Of a stretch of DNA of 6,456 bases, positions 1 to 4,196 are shown piece by piece. This stretch comes from Fimbriimonadaceae bacterium. GTDB taxonomy: Bacteria; Armatimonadota; Fimbriimonadia; Fimbriimonadales; Fimbriimonadaceae. The DNA lies in contig JAIBBE010000035.1 of assembly GCA_019694835.1 (NCBI GenBank), positions 1-6,456 of the forward strand, given 5' to 3'. The notes beneath the pieces are model-generated. The model saw only the letters and a list, made by a program, of their open reading frames with translations. It did not search any database and was not told where the DNA came from. The translations under genes and the position numbers were made by a program. Numbering within the stretch: the first letter of the stretch is position 1; each line of letters begins with the position of its first letter.

Positions 1-3
1 ATG

Positions 4-75
4 AATGTCAAGGATCAACCGGAGTAACTGTCAACCATCAGCCGAAGCCGAAACGACCAGCATCAACCGGAGTAA
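4..75. repeat. Pair of 24-bp imperfect direct repeats beside the tRNA fragment
   Basis: Copies lie at 4-27 and 52-75, exactly 48 bp apart, with 20 of 24 positions identical and a perfect shared core atcaaccggagtaa (14-27 and 62-75). A partly similar stretch (tcaaccatcag) lies between them at 31-41. Short direct repeats beside a tRNA attachment site are what arm-type integrase binding sites look like. However, in plus frame 1 both copies end as QPE-stop, so a duplicated gene 3' end is an alternative. The repeat itself is certain; its role is inference. Confidence 0.6.
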
Positions 76-88
76 TACAGAGTTGCTG

Positions 89-126
89 TGGGGCGGGCGG
101 GGCTCGAACCCGCGACCAATGGATTA
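89..126 (-). other. 3' half of a tRNA gene (likely attachment-site remnant)
   Basis: Read on the minus strand, the segment has a T-arm with a 5-bp stem (GCGGG/CCCGC, plus positions 109-113 and 97-101) and loop TTCGAGC (102-108). It then has the acceptor 3' strand CCGCCCC (90-96) and discriminator A (89), with no encoded CCA. Upstream are a 5-nt variable loop and the 3' side of an anticodon arm ending in TAATCC. The T at position 36 followed by AA fits elongator Met (CAT) or Thr (NGT). No D-arm or 5' acceptor strand follows at the expected place, so this is not a functional tRNA. A lone 3' tRNA half is the typical att product of tyrosine-integrase elements. By that logic the element lies at higher coordinates, and the intact tRNA would be at its other end, outside the window. 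Confidence 0.75.
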
Positions 127-397
127 GCGAACGGGAGTCCCGGTCAAAGCCTTACGAGTCCGAATAGTGCTGTCCCGCAGACGAATTCACGGGTAACAGG
201 AACTCATTGAGGTCGTCTGATTCCGGTCGTTTCCTGGACATATTCGATGAATAAACGATGACCGCGAAATCGGGCTCACAATGGGTTTGCTGGCCGGAGC
301 AGCCTCCGTGATCGAGCGTCCCTGGGCAGCAATGTTCAGAGTAGCGACGTCTGCGGGGACGGCCGCTGTGACGGGAAGCCGATTCCCCGAAATGGAT
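127..397. other. Non-coding or degenerate stretch between tRNA fragment and terminator
   Basis: About 270 bases with no supported gene. A minus-strand frame is open from 451 to 152, but it begins at a GTG overlapping the excisionase stop codon, lacks a ribosome binding site, runs through the strong terminator hairpin, and is rich in Arg, Ser, His and Cys like a non-coding frame. An internal ATG near 240 (MSRKRPESDD...) also has no ribosome binding site. No integrase motif is seen in any frame. Confidence 0.5.
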
Positions 398-435
398 GGG
401 GCGGGACGCGCACCGTTCGGTGACCGTCCCGCCCC
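398..435 (-). terminator. Strong hairpin terminator downstream of the excisionase gene
   Basis: Perfect 11-bp arms ggggcgggacg (398-408) and cgtcccgcccc (425-435) enclose a 16-nt loop that can itself fold (cacc/ggtg at 411-414 and 419-422). It begins 15 bases after the stop codon of the excisionase gene. No long T-run follows on the minus strand, which is common for actinobacterial hairpin terminators. It most likely ends the whole leftward transcription unit. Confidence 0.75.
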
Positions 436-450
436 TGCCGGCGTTGTCCA

Positions 451-654
451 CTAGGCCGCGCTATCGTCCGGGTCTTTGAATTGCCGAGCCTCCCATTCCT
501 CGACGTCGGTGAGCAGATAGCGCACGTACCGACCGATCTTCGCGTAGCGCGGACCAGTCCTCTTCGAAGCCCACTCCGCAACGGTCTTCACGGGTACCCG
601 CTCACGTTCGGCAACCTCTTCCCGTGTCAACCAGACACGATCTGGTTCATTCAC
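451..654 (-). CDS. Excisionase-like helix-turn-helix DNA-binding protein
   Basis: A 67-aa protein with the winged-HTH layout of the excisionase/AlpA-like HTH_17 family. It has the sequence WLTREEVAERERVPVKTVAEW (residues 8-28, about helix 1, turn and recognition helix), then the conserved GPRYAKIGRYVRYLLTDVEEW-type wing (34-54), and an acidic tail. Such proteins bind DNA as recombination directionality factors, or as small regulators, in integrated elements. I chose the GTG at 654 because a strong ribosome binding site (AGGAAGGAAG on the minus strand) sits 6 bases upstream. The frame stays open to an ATG at 795, but that 47-residue extension is atypical for the family and lacks a comparable site. 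It lies 183 bp downstream of the HEPN gene and directly before a strong terminator. No integrase gene adjoins it, which is unusual. It could instead be a transcriptional regulator. Family assignment is firm; the excision role is inferred. Confidence 0.85.
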   Translation of the reverse strand: MNEPDRVWLTREEVAERERVPVKTVAEWASKRTGPRYAKIGRYVRYLLTDVEEWEARQFKDPDDSAA

Positions 655-660
655 AGCTAA

Positions 661-670
661 CTTCCTTCCT
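661..670 (-). promoter_or_regulatory. Ribosome binding site deciding the excisionase start
   Basis: The minus strand reads AGGAAGGAAG, ending 6 bases before the GTG at 654. It selects the short 67-aa form over the 114-aa open frame that begins at 795. Confidence 0.75.
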
Positions 671-681
671 GTACTGGTGTC

Positions 682-746
682 AGGCCCTATCGGGGCCTTA
701 ACAGCAAGCTTCAGACCTGATCCGACTTTTAGCAGCCTCGAGTCGG
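682..746. promoter_or_regulatory. Small inverted repeats in the leader of the excisionase gene
   Basis: The 183-bp gap between the HEPN stop and the excisionase start has two short dyads: aggccc/gggcct (682-687 and 693-698, loop 5) and ccgact/agtcgg (722-727 and 741-746, loop 13). The first sits just upstream of the excisionase ribosome binding site. They could be leader hairpins, protein binding sites or a weak terminator of the HEPN mRNA; no T-run follows on the minus strand. The role is speculative. Confidence 0.3.
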
Positions 747-837
747 CCAATCTGGCTAAGGATTTCTTAAGGACGTTCGATGGGGTTCCTATCAATTCCG
801 GCCGACGCCTGACGAGGGATCGCCTTACCCGTCGCGG

Positions 838-2814
838 TTACACAGCAGCGCCGCCGTATTCCTCTGTGTCAGATTCATCGTCGTCGGGTTCGTACACCAC
901 GAACAACGCGTCGACGTCTCCCGTCGCCCCGACGCGAGCGAACCTGTCAATGTGATCGGATCGGTATTCATCCATGTGCACCGGGATCGCGATCGCGGTT
1001 AAGAGTGCCCTCATTGCCTCATTGAGGCACTGATGGCCGAGGTTGAACGCGAAGACCGCCACAGATTGGCAGGCTGTTTCTGATACGGGACCCCCATGTA
1101 TGGCTGAATTGCGTAGACGCCTTAGGCGTGCGAGTTGGCGGTCGAATCGACGGCACTGCTCGTCTAGACGCAAGACCATTCCCGCCGACGACGCCAGTAG
1201 AGTCTCAATTTCACCCAGCCCTCGCTTCAGAAAGTGCTCGGCATAGATGTCGCCCAGCGCGGAAACTTCATCGACGGCAGCACGAACATTGAAGTATTCA
1301 TGTGCACCGATGGTTCGCATCAGTCGCTGCCGAATGTCGAACAGAGCCCGTTGAGGCGCGCTGGGCGCACCTGGGCGACGGTCTGGAGCATGGTCAATCG
1401 CAGCCTTTGTGAAGTGGCTTATTAAGCCGACTACCTTCACACGAGCCTGGGCCTTCTTGAAGTAATCAGAAGCGAAGTCAGCCCAATTCTTCACTCCACC
1501 AGTTGTCCAGACGTTCACATGCTCGATCGCCCGTACCGCGGCCATTACGACTGCCTGCGGACTCTCGTCGTTCGCCGCCTTGAGAGCAGAACTCATCCCG
1601 ATCGCATCCTGCAGATCGTGCATTGATTGAGCGTCCAGCATCTGATTTGACTGCGACATTCGACGGACGTCACGAGCGAACCGGTCGTTCTGTGGGTAGT
1701 ACGGTTCGGGAGGATATTCCTTTGGCCCCCAGGACCACGAGCGTAGGCCACCATCAACAAACAGCAACGTCCCTTTCAAGAGCTGCCACATCTCCTTCCC
1801 AGGATGGTTCACTGCCTTGAGTGCCTCAACTAGTGCGATTGCCTTCGCCTCGGCGGTGTGAACTTCTATACCGGGCAGAACTATTCGTGCGTAGGCCATG
1901 TGCCAATCGTCATCCCACTCCACCTCCCCTTCCCTCATCGCCAGGACTTCTGTCGGTACTACTTGAAAGAACTCGTCCGCGCCTTCAGGGCGTCGGACGA
2001 AACCACTGAGGTAGGAAGCGTTGTAGAACGTAACCTGCCCGTGCGATACGTCGTGCTCGCGGAGGAATGTCGGCGCTAGTCGCAGCCAGACGATGCAATC
2101 GCCTCTGTATGGGGATCGTGTGAGCACTTGCTCACAGAGCTGCAGTCGCCGCCACGTCGGCTGCCCGCTCGGTTCCCAGTCGGGCGGAAAAGCACGTCGG
2201 TGTTCGACACCGGATTCTCGGTCCAATTCTTCTTGCACTGCATCTGCTACATCGGTGACGACTGAATTCACTTTGCTGAATGTGCCGAAGCTCCCAACCA
2301 CGTCAAGATTGCGACATTGTGCTACCGCAAAAAGTGTGTCGCGCCGAAACGAAATTTCCTCCACTGAGCGGTTCAGATTCCGGCAGGACTTCACAAGGTC
2401 GCGCCAAGCCGCGACAATGGCTGCCTCAGTGGCTAATTCAGACTCCAAGAGCCCGAGATGCTGCAGAATCTCGGCCCGCAAAGCCGCGTCTATGGCACGA
2501 ATGACAGTTCCGTCAGCATCTGTGCTAGATCTAAATAGTCCAGCGAGTAGCGAATCGAGCTGTGTCAGAAAGGATTTCATGCTTGCAGTCAGCTTTGGGC
2601 CGGTCGCCGCTACACTGTCGCGAAAGTCGCTGATTACCTGCATCCAGTCGTCGTATTGCACAGCTAGGAACTTGCGTCGGTCGGCCATCCAATCCTTGAG
2701 GTCAGCGGCTGCCGCAGGCAGAGTCATGACTGCACCGCTACTAGTGATTGGCTCCTTGAACTGCAGCTGGACGCTCAGTTCTTCCACAAGCCTTTCATGT
2801 TGGCGGACTAGCAC
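838..2814 (-). CDS. Large HEPN-domain protein, putative RNase effector
   Basis: A 658-aa protein. The C-terminal region (about 485-615) is helical and contains LARLRRLRNSAIHGG, whose R568-N-x-x-x-H573 is the RNxxxH/Rx4-6H signature of HEPN ribonuclease domains, placed as usual at the start of a helix after a basic helix. The first ~200 residues are predicted mainly helical. Residues 210-380 are mixed and Trp/Pro-rich, and I recognise no family there. The C-terminus is acidic (DDDESDTEE, 644-652). The GTG start at 2814 is supported by GGGGAGG 4 bases upstream. HEPN proteins commonly act as RNases in toxin-antitoxin and abortive-infection systems (for example ApeA, RnlA, LsoA), so a defence effector role is a reasonable inference from the motif and the mobile context. 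Catalysis is unproven, and some HEPN domains with this motif are not nucleases. No obvious antitoxin such as an MNT nucleotidyltransferase is adjacent. Confidence 0.65.
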   Translation of the reverse strand: MLVRQHERLVEELSVQLQFKEPITSSGAVMTLPAAAADLKDWMADRRKFLAVQYDDWMQVISDFRDSVAATGPKLTASMKSFLTQLDSLLAGLFRSSTDADGTVIRAIDAALRAEILQHLGLLESELATEAAIVAAWRDLVKSCRNLNRSVEEISFRRDTLFAVAQCRNLDVVGSFGTFSKVNSVVTDVADAVQEELDRESGVEHRRAFPPDWEPSGQPTWRRLQLCEQVLTRSPYRGDCIVWLRLAPTFLREHDVSHGQVTFYNASYLSGFVRRPEGADEFFQVVPTEVLAMREGEVEWDDDWHMAYARIVLPGIEVHTAEAKAIALVEALKAVNHPGKEMWQLLKGTLLFVDGGLRSWSWGPKEYPPEPYYPQNDRFARDVRRMSQSNQMLDAQSMHDLQDAIGMSSALKAANDESPQAVVMAAVRAIEHVNVWTTGGVKNWADFASDYFKKAQARVKVVGLISHFTKAAIDHAPDRRPGAPSAPQRALFDIRQRLMRTIGAHEYFNVRAAVDEVSALGDIYAEHFLKRGLGEIETLLASSAGMVLRLDEQCRRFDRQLARLRRLRNSAIHGGPVSETACQSVAVFAFNLGHQCLNEAMRALLTAIAIPVHMDEYRSDHIDRFARVGATGDVDALFVVYEPDDDESDTEEYGGAAV

Positions 2815-2818
2815 AGGT

Positions 2819-2825
2819 CCTCCCC
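2819..2825 (-). promoter_or_regulatory. Ribosome binding site of the HEPN gene
   Basis: GGGGAGG on the minus strand ends 4 bases before the GTG at 2814 and supports that start. No in-frame ATG lies near enough upstream to compete. Confidence 0.7.
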
Positions 2826-2933
2826 GTCGATCATCACTCTCGGCAGTTGTTCAAGAACGAAGCAAATTCAGTGCGATTACCGTGATACCACCGGGGACTC
2901 AGCGAGACGCCACTGGCACTGACTCCTGAGCCT

Positions 2934-3137
2934 TCAGTCCCGGAGTTCGTAGCGGATACCGGCGTGCGGCGCTCGATTACGCTTGGCGCAAGGAGCGCGT
3001 GACCCACCGACCCAGATCCCTTGCACGAAAACTTCGAGCATGTCGTCCAGTCCTCGCGGTTTCTTGCCCTTCTGGTAACGCGGCCCCTCACTCAACGGCC
3101 GGCCCGGCAACAACTTCTTCTCGACCGGTGCTGTCAT
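2934..3137 (-). CDS. Small protein of unknown function
   Basis: A 67-aa ORF whose ATG (3137-3135) has a strong GGGAGG site 4 bases upstream and overlaps the stop codon of the preceding 25-aa ORF as ATGA, which indicates translational coupling. The N-terminal half is basic and Pro/Gly-rich (PGRPLSEGPRYQKGKKPRG, 11-29), followed by an apparent amphipathic stretch DDMLEVFVQGIW (31-42). The last 25 residues (Arg, Cys, His, Pro-rich) look less protein-like, so the original gene may have been longer and shifted frame near codon 45. I recognise no family. It lies between the Clp N-domain gene and the HEPN gene on the same strand, with a 119-bp gap before the HEPN start that holds no further ORF I can support. 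The start is well supported; that the full length is genuine is uncertain. Confidence 0.5.
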   Translation of the reverse strand: MTAPVEKKLLPGRPLSEGPRYQKGKKPRGLDDMLEVFVQGIWVGGSRAPCAKRNRAPHAGIRYELRD

Positions 3138-3211
3138 TTCGCCTCCCTGAGCGATTTTTCAACCTCTGCACGCCGATACATCACCCTGTCGTCCTCGTTG
3201 CAGTCGTTCAT
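3134..3211 (-). CDS. 25-aa ORF resembling an excisionase C-terminus (remnant or leader peptide)
   Basis: Starts at ATG 3211-3209 and ends at TGA 3136-3134, overlapping the next start by 4 bases. The peptide contains DRVMYRRAEVEKSLREAK, which lines up with the wing and last helix of excisionase HTH proteins (compare RYVRYLLTDVEEW in the excisionase of this window: R-x-V/V-x-Y-x-x-x-D/E-V-E). The recognition helix half is absent, and an in-frame TAG lies about 7 codons upstream. The start has only a weak AGAG-type site. I read it as the broken end of a second excisionase gene that may still serve to couple translation of the 67-aa ORF. Alternatively it is a chance ORF. Confidence 0.4.
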   Translation of the reverse strand: MNDCNEDDRVMYRRAEVEKSLREAK

Positions 3212-3278
3212 CTGATCTCTGGATACCTATGCTCCGGGCGCGCTTGCGCCGTGTCTGTCATCCACGTCTGCGATGCCC

Positions 3279-3830
3279 CTAATCCCCTGCGAGCCAGTCC
3301 ATGTAGGGAGACACTCCGAGTGGCCGGGCGCTCTTGGCCTGCGACCTGTTGAGCGCCTCGGCGTCGGTCGGGATTCGCGCGAGAAGCTCCTGTCGCAATT
3401 GACGAAGGCCCACTTCGAGCCGTTCGAAAAGCTCACTGGCTGGTTCGGGCTCGGCCCACGGGTCATCGAGCTGTCTGAGCATTGAAAGGAGTAGGTGCTC
3501 GGAACCGATGTAGTCGTGGCGAAGTTGCGCCCGCTCCTGAAAGACCAGCCCTAACACCCGGCTGGCGCCGGACGTGTACTCAAGCGAGCGCGCCGGTTCC
3601 TCTACCGGGCCGGCGACCGGCCGCGCCCCAGCGAACGACTCCCACTGAGTCCAGGCCTCGCCGGGCGTGACGTCGAGGGCAAAGAATGCCTCTTCAACAG
3701 ATCCCCGGCCGTACTCGATGAGAGCGAGCGCAAGATGCTCAATGCCGACAGCATCATGCTGAAGCCTCAGAGCATGCCTCTGGGCAACCGACAACACGCG
3801 CCGGACATCGTCTGTGTAGAAGTAGGACAC
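3279..3830 (-). CDS. Stand-alone Clp N-domain protein (ClpC N-terminal-like, no ATPase)
   Basis: A 183-aa protein built from two Clp_N repeats. Repeat 1 spans about residues 6-55 (TDDVRRVLSVAQRHALRL then VGIEHLALALI). Repeat 2 spans about 86-122 (TSGASRVLGLVFQERAQLRH then IGSEHLLLSML). In ClpC this domain docks adaptors and, in Bacillus, phospho-arginine-tagged substrates through glutamates in the G-T-E-H motifs (E32, E106 of ClpC). The equivalents here are E31 and E111, both kept. There is no AAA+ module: the chain ends after a short helix (about 131-152) and a tail. Mycobacterial ClpC2 is a known precedent for a protein with a ClpC-like N-domain but no ATPase. The GTG at 3830 has a GGGGG site 6 bases upstream. 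It follows the 66-aa ORF by 30 bp. It may act as a decoy, adaptor or sensor tied to host ClpC; the role is inferred, the domain call is strong. Confidence 0.85.
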   Translation of the reverse strand: MSYFYTDDVRRVLSVAQRHALRLQHDAVGIEHLALALIEYGRGSVEEAFFALDVTPGEAWTQWESFAGARPVAGPVEEPARSLEYTSGASRVLGLVFQERAQLRHDYIGSEHLLLSMLRQLDDPWAEPEPASELFERLEVGLRQLRQELLARIPTDAEALNRSQAKSARPLGVSPYMDWLAGD

Positions 3831-3860
3831 GGCAAACCCCCGACACCAGTGAATTCTTAA

Positions 3861-4061
3861 TCAGGCGTAGCCGACTTGCCGCTGTTCGCTGATCGACCAG
3901 ATAACCCGCTGTCCGCTGGATGTGATCACGACCTGATCGCCATCCAAAAGTTCGACGGGTCCGCCCTCGATGTTCGGGACCCAGTGCTGCACACCCGTGG
4001 ACTTCTCACGGAAACCAGCCTGATGGTTCTCGTCTCCGGTGTAATCGAAATCCGATGCCAT
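3861..4061 (-). CDS. Small acidic hypothetical protein, first gene of the minus unit
   Basis: A 66-aa ORF starting at ATG 4061 with GAGGGGG 7 bases upstream. The first half is polar and acidic (DFDYTGDENHQ, 4-14). The second half looks like short beta strands (VELLDGDQVVITSSGQRVIWSI, about 36-57), compatible with a small beta-sheet fold. I recognise no family. It is 30 bp upstream of the Clp N-domain gene on the same strand, and lies immediately downstream of a dyad in the divergent promoter region. This suggests a regulator, antitoxin-like partner or ligand of the Clp N-domain protein, but nothing in the sequence proves any of these. The complementary plus-strand frame is open through here; I consider it a shadow because the plus gene has a far better start at 4197. 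Confidence 0.55.
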   Translation of the reverse strand: MASDFDYTGDENHQAGFREKSTGVQHWVPNIEGGPVELLDGDQVVITSSGQRVIWSISEQRQVGYA

Positions 4062-4075
4062 CGGTCATCCCCCTC

Positions 4076-4101
4076 ATTTGAACCTGTTTACCTGCTCAAA
4101 T
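4076..4101. promoter_or_regulatory. Imperfect 26-bp dyad, candidate operator
   Basis: Arms atttgaac (4076-4083) and gctcaaat (4094-4101) are reverse complements at 7 of 8 positions and are separated by 10 bases. It lies 14 bases upstream of the 66-aa gene start, in the only divergent intergenic region of the window, so it could control both directions. No obvious dedicated regulator is encoded nearby other than the excisionase-like HTH protein. The structure is seen directly; function as an operator is inferred. Confidence 0.45.
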
Positions 4102-4131
4102 CCGAACAAAGCGGCACGCTATCAACGGGGG

Positions 4132-4158
4132 CTGACAACAAGAATCGGCTACTAGACT
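4132..4158 (+). promoter_or_regulatory. Possible promoter of the 430-aa protein gene
   Basis: CTGACA (4132-4137, five of six matches to TTGACA) and TAGACT (4153-4158, four of six to TATAAT) have a 15-base spacer, shorter than ideal. It sits 38 bases upstream of the ATG at 4197. Actinobacterial promoters are poorly conserved, so this is tentative. Confidence 0.3.
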
Positions 4159-4196
4159 CGCGGCTCAGATTCACTGTGGGGCAAACGGAGGGGAAG

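Noticed and set aside
4..75. CRISPR array
   Set aside because: Only two imperfect 24-bp copies with a 24-bp gap, no cas genes; this does not fit an array.
152..451. 99-aa minus-strand open frame after the excisionase stop
   Set aside because: It starts at a GTG overlapping the stop codon with no ribosome binding site, passes through the strong terminator hairpin at 398-435, and has non-protein-like composition.
655..795. 47-residue N-terminal extension of the excisionase to 795
   Set aside because: The family is usually about 60-75 residues, the extension shows no domain, and the GTG at 654 has a far better ribosome binding site.
2093..2929. 278-aa plus-strand open frame
   Set aside because: It is antisense to the HEPN gene, very rich in Ser and Arg, and has no family signature; it is a shadow of the opposite coding strand.
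2834..3091. 85-aa minus-strand open frame
   Set aside because: It overlaps the 67-aa ORF in another frame, has no ribosome binding site, and starts inside that gene. It is kept only as a possible frameshifted continuation in the findings.
3237..3250. ggcgc/gcgcc hairpin after the Clp N-domain gene
   Set aside because: A 5-bp stem with no T-run; too weak to call a terminator.
3876..4196. N-terminal extension of the 430-aa protein to 3876
   Set aside because: The frame is open, but it overlaps a small gene on the other strand and the divergent regulatory region. ATG 4197 has an excellent ribosome binding site.
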